A stretch of 7,464 bases of DNA. It comes from Pseudomonas sp. UBA5706. GTDB lineage: Bacteria > Pseudomonadota > Gammaproteobacteria > Pseudomonadales > Pseudomonadaceae. Positions 1 to 5,838 of the stretch are shown piece by piece. Both the position numbers and the translations under genes were made by a program. The notes below the pieces were generated by a model. That model was not told the origin of the DNA, did not search any database, and worked only from the letters and a program-made list of their open reading frames with translations. Position 1 is the first letter of the stretch; the number at the start of each line of letters is the position of its first letter. Location: positions 233,589 to 241,052 of the forward strand of contig NZ_DIHC01000007.1 of assembly GCF_002419965.1 (NCBI RefSeq), read 5' to 3'.

Positions 1-166
1 GCTGACGATCTGCTGCGAAGCGGCAGCAAACCCGTTGCACGCGGTCTGTCTGTTTCAACGAGGTGCCCGATTTAATGCGAACCTCCGGCAGGTCCGCAGG
101 CAAGCCATCCCCCAGGCCCTGCGGGTAGAACCAAGCGCAGCCACGGTCCAGCCCCAAAAAGCCGAA
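1..166. other. Left-edge stretch with no recognisable gene
   Basis: This stretch lies downstream of the minus-strand fhuF stop codon. I see no terminator, RNA gene or recognisable protein. The minus-strand frame that continues past the fhuF stop stays open to the window edge (about 55 codons), but its translation resembles nothing I know and it has no convincing start. An open frame of this length is common by chance in GC-rich DNA. It may be spacer or the 3' part of a neighbouring gene cut by the window edge. Confidence 0.4.
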
Positions 167-868
167 TCAGGCGCTATCCGTCAACGGACAATACTCACAT
201 CTCCCCGCCCATTCCACCTGATAGCTCAGGCAACACCTGCGCCGCTGCCTGATGGGCGATCCATCCGGTCCTTCCATATAAAGGATGGTATTGAACAGCG
301 CATTGCGCCGCCCATCCGGGCGTAGCCTTTCATGCAGCAGGCCATAGCCCTTCTGGGCCGACGCGTAACCGATCTCGGCCAGTTGCCGCAGGCACGTCTC
401 CAGATAATCTCCGGCGGTGCTCCACAATACGCCCGGCATGACGCCGCCGTAGGCACTTAAGCGCCCGATCACCTGCTGCAGGTTTTCCAGCAACGGCGCG
501 AAGCGCTCGAAAGGGTTATCCGACGGCGACGCGACAGGAACTGCTTGCTCAAGCCTCAGCCCGTCGAGAAAACCACGCTCGTGCAGGGCGAACCCCACCT
601 GACTCAACTGCAGGGGCCAACTGACGCCGTGCACCAGTCCCGCCACCACCACCGGGGGAATCAGTTGCATCGCGTAGAACTTGAACCACTGCGAAACCAG
701 CACCGGCCGCTTGTCCTGCACCAATTCCGGGCCATAGACCTGCATTAACAGCTGATCCAGCGTCTGTTCCTGCAGCAGTTCAGGCAAGGGCCTCACCGGG
801 CGGGCGCTGTCCCGTATCAGCATCCTGAAAAACACGGCCAGAGGCCCATCAAACAACATAGTGTTCAC
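167..868 (-). CDS. fhuF: FhuF-family siderophore-iron reductase, [2Fe-2S] protein
   Basis: The product has 233 residues. FhuF proteins are cytoplasmic or membrane-associated [2Fe-2S] reductases that reduce ferric iron in imported hydroxamate-type siderophores so that it can be released. The key signature is at the extreme C-terminus: Cys212-Cys213, ten residues, Cys224, two residues, Cys227. This is the same CC-x10-C-x2-C spacing that binds the cluster in E. coli FhuF. The N-terminal and middle part has the loose helical character of the family, including a hydrophobic stretch around PPVVVAGLVHGVSWPLQL. The start is a GTG at 868, chosen because GAGG (875-878 on this strand) lies 6 nt upstream; the in-frame ATG at 859 would sit too far from it. 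The gene stands alone and is divergent from nrdA. I did not see a clear Fur box upstream, although iron control is usual for the family. The siderophore substrate cannot be told from sequence. Confidence 0.88.
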   Translation of the reverse strand: MNTMLFDGPLAVFFRMLIRDSARPVRPLPELLQEQTLDQLLMQVYGPELVQDKRPVLVSQWFKFYAMQLIPPVVVAGLVHGVSWPLQLSQVGFALHERGFLDGLRLEQAVPVASPSDNPFERFAPLLENLQQVIGRLSAYGGVMPGVLWSTAGDYLETCLRQLAEIGYASAQKGYGLLHERLRPDGRRNALFNTILYMEGPDGSPIRQRRRCCLSYQVEWAGRCEYCPLTDSA

Positions 869-973
869 GCATTACCTCGCCGACCTGATTTGGTCAGGCT
901 GAAACCCACCGCCCGACATGACACACGACATGCAAAACCACCCTACCCGGCCCCTGGCCACTCGCCCATTTTG

Positions 974-982
974 TGATAGGGT
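974..982 (+). promoter_or_regulatory. Possible extended -10 promoter element
   Basis: TGA-TAGGGT (974-982) has the form of an extended -10 element on the plus strand. A weak -35 candidate, CTGGCC, lies 17 bp upstream at 954-959. A transcript from here would begin near 989 and run at once into the perfect hairpin at 1001-1035. There is no good coding sequence directly downstream, so the transcript could be a longer nrdA leader or a small RNA. The match is modest and may be chance. Confidence 0.2.
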
Positions 983-1000
983 GCGCGCCCGCAAAAACCG

Positions 1001-1035
1001 GGTCACTGTTTTCTCACCCTCAAAAAACAGTGACC
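1001..1035. repeat. Perfect 12-bp inverted repeat (stem-loop)
   Basis: The arms GGTCACTGTTTT (1001-1012) and AAAACAGTGACC (1024-1035) are exact reverse complements separated by an 11-nt loop. Transcribed from either strand it would fold into a long stem. On the minus strand the stem is followed three bases later by TTTTT, so it could act as an intrinsic terminator for transcription running toward fhuF. On the plus strand no T-run follows. It could also be an operator for a dimeric regulator of either flanking gene. The structure is certain, the role is not. Confidence 0.6.
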
Positions 1036-1093
1036 GACGGCCCATCCCAGTCGGTATGCGGCCTACACGGGATTTCGATGATTCGCACACAAA

Positions 1094-1114
1094 TTACACA
1101 CAGCTTTATCCACA
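1094..1114 (+). promoter_or_regulatory. Tandem DnaA boxes upstream of nrdA
   Basis: TTATCCACA at 1106-1114 is a perfect match to the DnaA-box consensus TTATNCACA. A second copy with one mismatch, TTACACACA, lies at 1094-1102 in the same orientation, 12 bp start to start. In E. coli, DnaA boxes in the nrdAB promoter couple ribonucleotide reductase expression to replication initiation. The position just upstream of the NrdR-like sites suggests the same logic here. The perfect box is clear; binding and effect are inferred. Confidence 0.6.
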
Positions 1115-1141
1115 GGTCATGCGTTGCAATTGGTGTCCGAA

Positions 1142-1189
1142 ACGCATTATCTTGTACCCCTTCGCTGATCGACCCCCTACATGTAGGGT
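1142..1189. promoter_or_regulatory. Candidate NrdR-box pair controlling nrdA
   Basis: NrdR is the ATP-cone repressor of ribonucleotide reductase genes. It binds pairs of boxes resembling acaCwAtATaTwGtgt, spaced by about three helical turns. Box 1 (1142-1157) has the core CATTATCTTG and matches 11 of 16 consensus positions. Box 2 (1174-1189) contains the perfect 14-bp palindrome CCCTACATGTAGGG (1175-1188) and also matches 11 of 16, with all the strongly conserved core positions (C, W, A, A, T, T, W, G) kept. The centres are 1149.5 and 1181.5, exactly 32 bp apart, as expected for cooperative NrdR binding. The sites lie about 380-430 bp upstream of the nrdA start, next to the DnaA boxes. I could not place a confident -35/-10 pair around them. 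Confidence 0.6.
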
Positions 1190-1568
1190 TTCATTCGAAA
1201 AAACCAAACACAAGTCGACGAGAGATTTCAAGCCTTTTTCTCGCGCCCAGCGGGTTGAATTATCCCCGGTTTTACCGCCTGACCGCTCACACGCGAAGGG
1301 CAGACGCCCACGCGTCATGATCTGCGCGCAACGGTACATCGGTTGCAACGCGCAAGCGGCAAAATGGCAGTACGCATTCAGAATCGGATATTAACGGGCG
1401 ACGGGCTCAAGACCCGCGCCCTTTTGGACTTCAAAGCCAGGGACGGTGCTCGTCAAGCCTTTCCCGCCGTTTGAAGTCATTAGACTGGCACCTGTCAGTC
1501 AACTGTCTCAAGACGGAACGGTGGGTGCGTTTTGCGCCCGAACAAACTTAGAGAACGTGGAGACACCC
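1190..1568 (+). ncRNA. Candidate structured 5' leader of nrdA
   Basis: If transcription starts near the NrdR/DnaA sites, the nrdA message carries a leader of roughly 380 nt that is dense in stem-loops. They are: 1291-1315 (ACGCG/CGCGT enclosing GGGC/GCCC); 1324-1353 (GCGCG-CAAC pairing with GTTG, CAA bulge, CGCGC); a terminator-like hairpin at 1396-1425; arms GACTTCAAA 1427-1435 and TTTGAAGTC 1470-1478 (9 bp, perfect); 1484-1499 (ACTGGC with GTCAGT, one G-U pair); and 1523-1539 (GGGTGC with GCGCCC, one G-U pair). The last stem ends about 20 nt before the ribosome binding site GGAG (1559-1562). No known riboswitch was recognised; in particular I see no cobalamin B12 box. A structured regulatory leader is inferred. 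Confidence 0.35.
1396..1425 (+). terminator. Terminator-like hairpin inside the nrdA leader
   Basis: GGGCG (1396-1400) pairs with CGCCC (1417-1421) and CGGG (1402-1405) with CCCG (1413-1416). This gives a 9-bp GC-rich stem with one bulged A and a 7-nt loop, followed directly by TTTT (1422-1425). This is the shape of an intrinsic terminator, but it lies 144 bp upstream of the nrdA start on the same strand. It could be an attenuator, or the 3' end of a short transcript that starts upstream. The U-run is short, so termination may be partial. Confidence 0.4.
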
Positions 1569-4478
1569 ATGCAAACAGACACAACTCGCGAGAATCCGCA
1601 GGTCCCCGCGCCGCAGACAGGTACCAACCAGCAGGACCTGTCCGCGACCGCACCGGGCCAGCTGCGCGTGATCAAGCGCAACGGCACTGTCGTTCCCTAC
1701 ACCGATGACAAGATCACCGTCGCCATCACCAAGGCTTTCCTCGCAGTTGAAGGCGGTACCGCCGCCGCGTCGTCGCGTATCCACGACACCGTTGCCCGCC
1801 TGACCGAACAGGTCACCGCCACCTTCAAGCGTCGCATGCCATCCGGCGGCACCATCCACATCGAAGAAATCCAGGATCAGGTAGAACTGGCGCTGATGCG
1901 CGCCGGCGAGCAAAAAGTGGCTCGCGACTACGTGATCTACCGTAACGACCGCTCCAAAGAGCGTGCCGGTCGCGGTGGCGAAGCCCCGGTTCAGGCTCAC
2001 CCCTCGATCCGTATCACCACCAAGGACGGCAGCCTGACGCCGCTGGACATGGGCCGCCTCAACACCATCATCACCGAAGCGTGTGAAGGTCTGGCCGAGG
2101 TTGACGCCAACCTGATCCAGAACGAAACCCTGAAAAACCTCTACGACGGCGTTGCCCTGACCGACGTCAACACCGCGCTGGTCATGACCGCGCGTACCTT
2201 GGTCGAGCGTGAGCCGAACTACTCCTTCGTAACCGCACGCCTGCTGATGGACACCCTGCGTGCCGAAGGCCTGGGCTTTTTGGGCGTTGCCGAAAGCGCT
2301 ACCCACCACGAAATGGTCGACCTGTACGCCAAGGCGCTGCCGGCTTACGTCGCCAAAGGTATCGAGTTCGAACTGCTGAACCCTGTGCTGGCCGAATTCG
2401 ACCTGGAAAAACTGGGCAAGGCGATCAACCACGAACGCGACCAGCAGTTCACCTACCTGGGCCTGCAGACCCTGTACGACCGTTACTTCATCCACAAGGA
2501 TGGCGTGCGTTTCGAACTGCCGCAGATCTTCTTCATGCGTGTGGCCATGGGCCTGGCAATCGAAGAGAAAGCCCGTGAAGACCGCGCCATCGAGTTCTAC
2601 AACCTGTTGTCGTCCTTCGACTACATGGCCTCGACCCCAACGCTGTTCAACGCCGGTACCCTGCGTCCACAGCTGTCGAGCTGCTATCTGACCACTGTTC
2701 CAGATGACCTGTCGGGCATTTACCACGCCATCCACGACAACGCCATGCTGTCCAAATTCGCAGGCGGTCTGGGCAACGACTGGACACCGGTCCGCGCGCT
2801 GGGCTCGTACATCAAGGGCACCAACGGCAAATCCCAAGGCGTCGTGCCTTTCCTGAAAGTGGTCAACGACACTGCTGTGGCAGTCAACCAGGGCGGCAAG
2901 CGCAAGGGCGCTGTGTGTGCCTACCTGGAAACCTGGCACATGGACATCGAAGAGTTCATCGAGCTGCGCAAGAACACCGGTGATGATCGTCGTCGCACCC
3001 ACGACATGAACACCGCCAACTGGATCCCTGACCTGTTCATGAAGCGTGTCTTCGACGACGGCAAATGGACCCTGTTCTCGCCATCCGAAGTCCCGGACCT
3101 GCACGACCTGACCGGTAAAGCCTTCGAAGAGCGCTACGAGTATTACGAAGCGCTGACCGAGTACCCAGGCAAGGTCAAGCTGTTCAAGACCATCCAGGCC
3201 AAAGACCTGTGGCGCAAAATGCTGTCCATGCTCTTCGAAACCGGCCACCCGTGGCTGACCTTCAAAGACCCGTGCAACCTGCGCAGCCCGCAGCAGCACG
3301 TGGGCGTGGTCCACAGCTCGAACCTGTGCACCGAGATCACCCTGAACACCAACAAGGACGAGATCGCGGTCTGCAACCTGGGCTCGATCAACCTGCCGAA
3401 CCACATCGTTAACGGCAAGCTGGACACCGACAAGCTCAAGCGCACCATCGACGTCGCCGTGCGCATGCTCGATAACGTCATCGACATCAACTACTACTCG
3501 GTGCCGCAGGCTCGCAACTCCAACTTGCGCCACCGCCCGGTCGGTCTGGGCATCATGGGCTTCCAGGACGCGCTGTACCTGCAGCACATCGCCTACGGTT
3601 CCGACGCTGCCGTCGAATTCGCCGACCGCTCGATGGAAGCCGTCAGCTACTACGCCATCCAGGCGTCCTGCGACCTGGCTGACGAGCGCGGTGCCTACGA
3701 GACGTTCCAGGGCTCGCTGTGGTCCAAGGGCATCCTGCCGCTGGACTCGCAACAGATCCTGATCGAAGCCCGCGGCCAGAAGTACATCGATGTCGACCTG
3801 AACGAAACCCTGGACTGGGCGCCAGTGCGTGCTCGCGTTCAGAAAGGCATTCGTAACTCGAACATCATGGCCATCGCACCGACCGCAACCATCGCCAACA
3901 TCACCGGCGTATCGCAGTCGATCGAACCGACCTACCAGAACCTGTACGTGAAATCGAACCTCTCGGGCGAATTCACCGTGATCAACCCGTACCTGGTTCG
4001 CGACCTCAAGGCTCGTGATCTGTGGGACTCGGTCATGATCAACGACCTCAAGTACTACGACGGTTCGGTGCAACAGATCGAGCGTATCCCGCAGGAACTC
4101 AAAGACCTGTACGCGACGGCTTTCGAAGTGGACACCAAGTGGATCGTTGACGCCGCCAGCCGTCGTCAGAAGTGGATCGACCAGGCGCAATCGCTGAACC
4201 TGTACATCGCTGGTGCATCGGGCAAGAAGCTTGACGTGACCTACCGCATGGCCTGGTACCGTGGGCTGAAAACCACCTACTACCTCCGTGCCCTGGCCGC
4301 GACCAGCACCGAGAAGTCGACCATCAACACCGGCAAGCTCAACGCCGTTTCCAGTGGCGGCCACGGCCCGGACGACTCGGCGATCACCGCCCCACGTCCA
4401 GCCGAAGCAGCACCCGGCCCAGCGCCAGTGCCAAAGGCCTGCGCGATTGATGAGCCGGATTGTGAGGCTTGTCAGTAA
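1569..4478 (+). CDS. nrdA: Class Ia ribonucleoside-diphosphate reductase, alpha subunit
   Basis: NrdA reduces ribonucleoside diphosphates to deoxyribonucleotides, together with NrdB, in the cytoplasm. The product is 969 residues, much longer than E. coli NrdA (761) because of an N-terminal extension. This carries one ATP-cone (about residues 32-128, VIKRNGTVVPY) and a second, more divergent cone-like region (about 147-236). The catalytic set is intact: Cys372 (E. coli C225), Asn585-x-Cys587-x-Glu589 (N437/C439/E441), Cys602 (C462), the radical-transfer pair Tyr904-Tyr905 (Y730/Y731), and a C-terminal Cys965/Cys968 pair in the tail DCEACQ that would take electrons from thioredoxin or glutaredoxin. 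A Pro/Ala-rich linker precedes the tail. The start is ATG 1569, six bases after GGAG (1559-1562); an in-frame GTG at 1446 would add 41 residues that do not look like the family and overlap leader hairpins. Likely controlled by NrdR and DnaA; a terminator follows. Confidence 0.98.
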   Translation: MQTDTTRENPQVPAPQTGTNQQDLSATAPGQLRVIKRNGTVVPYTDDKITVAITKAFLAVEGGTAAASSRIHDTVARLTEQVTATFKRRMPSGGTIHIEEIQDQVELALMRAGEQKVARDYVIYRNDRSKERAGRGGEAPVQAHPSIRITTKDGSLTPLDMGRLNTIITEACEGLAEVDANLIQNETLKNLYDGVALTDVNTALVMTARTLVEREPNYSFVTARLLMDTLRAEGLGFLGVAESATHHEMVDLYAKALPAYVAKGIEFELLNPVLAEFDLEKLGKAINHERDQQFTYLGLQTLYDRYFIHKDGVRFELPQIFFMRVAMGLAIEEKAREDRAIEFYNLLSSFDYMASTPTLFNAGTLRPQLSSCYLTTVPDDLSGIYHAIHDNAMLSKFAGGLGNDWTPVRALGSYIKGTNGKSQGVVPFLKVVNDTAVAVNQGGKRKGAVCAYLETWHMDIEEFIELRKNTGDDRRRTHDMNTANWIPDLFMKRVFDDGKWTLFSPSEVPDLHDLTGKAFEERYEYYEALTEYPGKVKLFKTIQAKDLWRKMLSMLFETGHPWLTFKDPCNLRSPQQHVGVVHSSNLCTEITLNTNKDEIAVCNLGSINLPNHIVNGKLDTDKLKRTIDVAVRMLDNVIDINYYSVPQARNSNLRHRPVGLGIMGFQDALYLQHIAYGSDAAVEFADRSMEAVSYYAIQASCDLADERGAYETFQGSLWSKGILPLDSQQILIEARGQKYIDVDLNETLDWAPVRARVQKGIRNSNIMAIAPTATIANITGVSQSIEPTYQNLYVKSNLSGEFTVINPYLVRDLKARDLWDSVMINDLKYYDGSVQQIERIPQELKDLYATAFEVDTKWIVDAASRRQKWIDQAQSLNLYIAGASGKKLDVTYRMAWYRGLKTTYYLRALAATSTEKSTINTGKLNAVSSGGHGPDDSAITAPRPAEAAPGPAPVPKACAIDEPDCEACQ

Positions 4479-4489
4479 GTAATGCTGGC

Positions 4490-4505
4490 GTCACATTAAT
4501 GTGAC
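4490..4505. repeat. Perfect 16-bp palindrome after nrdA
   Basis: GTCACATTAATGTGAC is its own reverse complement and lies 11 bases after the nrdA stop codon. In RNA it would fold as a 6-bp stem with a UUAA loop. It sits just before the main terminator and may help shape or protect the nrdA mRNA 3' end. As DNA it could be a binding site, but its half-site order (TCACA then TGTGA) is the reverse of a CRP/Vfr site. Confidence 0.5.
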
Positions 4506-4514
4506 ACCTCGAAC

Positions 4515-4549
4515 AAAGGCTCGCTGCCCTCTGGGTAGCGGGCCTTTTT
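4515..4549 (+). terminator. Intrinsic terminator of nrdA
   Basis: AAAGGC-T-CGCT-G-CCC (4515-4529) pairs with GGG-T-AGCG-G-GCCTTT (4533-4547) around a TCT loop, giving a long stem interrupted only by T-G and G-T wobble pairs. It ends in a run of five T (4545-4549). The location, 37 bp after the nrdA stop, fits the end of the nrdA transcript. The A-rich left flank gives some T content on the other strand too, so weak bidirectional action is possible. It implies that downstream genes need their own promoter or read-through. Confidence 0.85.
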
Positions 4550-4587
4550 CGGCTGCGCTTACCGCTTCACCCGCCGGGGATCCCCCA

Positions 4588-4758
4588 ATGTCTGTTCTCT
4601 CTCTGGATGACAAAAAAGCCTACTGCGCCAAAACTCGCCGCTCCACCTACGCAGCCAGCCTGCGCCTCGAAGGCTTGGAGAGCACGCCGTTGGACGCCGA
4701 ACGCCGCCTCCCGTCTCGGGAATAACTGCTGAACACCTACCGCCAAAAACAGGCCTGA
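4588..4758 (+). pseudogene. yhfG: YhfG-type Fic antitoxin gene with premature stop
   Basis: The reading frame from ATG 4588 encodes 45 residues and stops at TAA 4723-4725. They match the small YhfG/FicA family that neutralises Fic toxins: an N-terminal LDDKKAYCAKTRRSTYAASL followed by RLEG. Ser24-x3-Glu28-Gly29 (SLRLEG) fits the inhibitory motif (S/T)xxxE(G/N), whose glutamate blocks the ATP site of Fic proteins. Past the TAA the same frame continues as LLNTYRQKQA and ends at TGA 4756-4758, which overlaps the fic ATG (TGATG). This is the usual end and coupling of such modules, so I read TAA as a nonsense mutation in an ancestral 56-57-residue gene. The inhibitory helix survives, so a shortened peptide might still be made, but its toxin partner is broken. 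The ribosome binding site is weak (GGGGA 4576-4580). Confidence 0.75.
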
Positions 4759-5328
4759 TGGTCGATAAATACGGTGTCGGGCAAGACCCTTACTGCCCGC
4801 GCGGCAGCCACGTGCTGCGCAACCGACTGCACCTCACCGACAACACTACCCTTGCCCACGCCGAACGTGACCTTTGCGAAGTGGCCGCCCAAGCCATCGA
4901 CTTCACTCCCCCGCCTTACGAGCTTGCCTACCTGCGAACCCTCCATCGCCAGCTATTCGCCGCTCTCTACGATTGGGCGGGCGAACTGCACACCGTCAAT
5001 ATCTCCAACGACCAGACTCACTCTGCATCACCAGTCGCATCGAGCCTGAAGCCAACAAGCTGTTCAGCCCGCTCGCGCAAGCCAAGGGGTTTGAAGGTCT
5101 CGACCGAGCCGGCCTGATCAACGCCTGCGCCGAACTGTTCGCCGCACGCAACGCATCCTGTTTGAACACATCATCGTCAACGCGGGGTATGAGATCAGTT
5201 GGTGGCAGGTCGAGCCCGGCGAATGGCTGCAGACCAATATCGATGCCGTGGGCTGTAATTATGGAGGGATGGTGAGGGTGTTCGAGCGTTGTGTTGGGCA
5301 GGCAATTGCAATTGATTGCACAGGCTGA
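4758..5328 (+). pseudogene. fic: Fic-family AMP-transferase toxin, broken by frameshift and deletion
   Basis: Intact FicT toxins of this type transfer AMP from ATP to target proteins; Pseudomonas-type FicT is known to modify DNA gyrase and topoisomerase IV. Three reading frames must be joined to recover the protein. Segment 1 (4758-5021, 88 residues) begins MVDKYGVGQDPYC and includes LYDWAGELHTVNIS. Segment 2 (5024-5140) gives CITSRIEPEANKLF through LINACAELF; the shift fits loss of one T where act-cac-ttc-tgc would be expected. Segment 3 (5143-5325) gives RTQRILFEHIIVNAGYEISW and VFERCVGQAI, ending at TGA 5326-5328. Between segments 2 and 3 the core motif HPFxEGNG is missing, including the catalytic His. 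The frame change fits a deletion of about 40 nt. The restored length would be about 203 residues, normal for the family. The gene cannot encode an active enzyme. It overlaps yhfG by one base. Confidence 0.85.
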
Positions 5329-5504
5329 ATAACCGACGTGCGCTATAGGAGGTACTGCGCGACCACCGCTTGTCAGGTAGCCACCTTGCGATGCTTTACC
5401 ACGCTTGGGCCCGGCCGTTCTCGTCAGCATCAAGTAACGCAAGGCTCTGCGTCTGTCAGCGCACTGCTCAACTGCTTTCCAAGGCTTGAGTCAAGTCAAT
5501 ACCA

Positions 5505-5584
5505 GCGTCACATGTAGAAATACACAGTGTGCTAAACACCCATATCCTGTGTATTCTGTCGCCACTCAACACTACATAGGCGAT
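5505..5584. promoter_or_regulatory. Weak NrdR-box-like sites upstream of nrdB
   Basis: Three sites centred at 5512.5, 5544.5 and 5576.5 partly resemble the NrdR box acaCwAtATaTwGtgt. Site 2 (5537-5552) and site 3 (5569-5584, ACACTACATA half-site) each match 10 of 16 positions; site 1 (5505-5520) matches only 7, mainly its TGTAG half. The spacing is exactly 32 bp each time, the same as between the two better sites upstream of nrdA. They lie about 400 bp upstream of nrdB, also similar to nrdA. The matches are weak and may be chance. Confidence 0.25.
5519..5555. repeat. 9-bp perfect inverted repeat upstream of nrdB
   Basis: AATACACAG (5519-5527) and CTGTGTATT (5547-5555) are exact reverse complements, 28 bp apart start to start with a 19-nt spacer. 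The layout suits an operator for a dimer binding on one face of the helix, or a hairpin. It overlaps the middle NrdR-like site. The function is unknown. Confidence 0.4.
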
Positions 5585-5623
5585 TACACGTCCTATCCTC
5601 GCTGTTGAATAAAGGCACATCCG

Positions 5624-5652
5624 GCCATCGTTCCCGAGTATCCAACGGTGGC
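5624..5652. repeat. Small stem-loop between fic remnant and nrdB
   Basis: GCCATCGTT (5624-5632) pairs with AACGGTGGC (5644-5652) with one wobble pair around an 11-nt loop. It is followed on the plus strand by TAAAATG, which is not a proper terminator T-run. It could be part of a leader or a transcript end on either strand. Confidence 0.35.
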
Positions 5653-5736
5653 TAAAATGATGGATAGATTGGTCGCAAGGACACACGCGCGGAGCAAATT
5701 TCCGTATACTTGCGCCCCTCAATCAAGGACCACGAA

Positions 5737-5838
5737 ATGACAACCTGCGCAGCCAAAGCCGGATTCACCTACTCGGCCCCAACGCCTCCGCGGTGTCAGC
5801 ATTCGGCTCCTCTCGCGTGTAGTGGCCCTCGACCATAA
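5737..5838 (+). CDS. Possible short ORF or gene remnant, 33 codons
   Basis: An ATG at 5737 is preceded by a good ribosome binding site (AAGGA 5725-5729, 7-nt gap), and a near-consensus -10 hexamer TATACT (5705-5710) lies just upstream with no clear -35. The 33-residue product (starting MTTCAAKAGFTYS, Pro- and Cys-containing) is not recognised. It could be a real small protein, a leader peptide, or the surviving 5' end of a lost gene; a promoter-SD-ATG set followed by a short frame fits decay. It ends 149 bp before nrdB on the same strand, so its promoter could also serve nrdB. Confidence 0.2.
   Translation: MTTCAAKAGFTYSAPTPPRCQHSAPLACSGPRP

Noticed and set aside
872..1090. Minus-strand 72-codon frame just upstream of fhuF
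   Set aside because: No recognisable product and it spans the 12-bp inverted repeat; more likely the fhuF upstream region.
918..1394. Plus-strand open frame of 158 codons between fhuF and nrdA
   Set aside because: It covers the inverted repeat, DnaA boxes, NrdR-like sites and leader hairpins, has no good ribosome binding site and resembles no protein.
1190..1568. Cobalamin riboswitch in the nrdA leader
   Set aside because: Some nrd genes have one, but I see no B12-box-like sequence near the start codon.
1548..4364. Minus-strand open frame of 938 codons antisense to nrdA
   Set aside because: It is a mirror of the codon bias of nrdA in GC-rich DNA; its translation (Val/Gly/Asp/Gln rich, low complexity) matches no family, while nrdA has a full catalytic set.
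4481..5513. Imperfect 16-bp direct repeat (4481-4496 and 5498-5513, sharing GCGTCACAT) flanking the Fic remnant, as possible insertion-site duplication
   Set aside because: Only 13 of 16 positions match, which is expected by chance between two 1-kb stretches. Not good enough to claim an insertion footprint.
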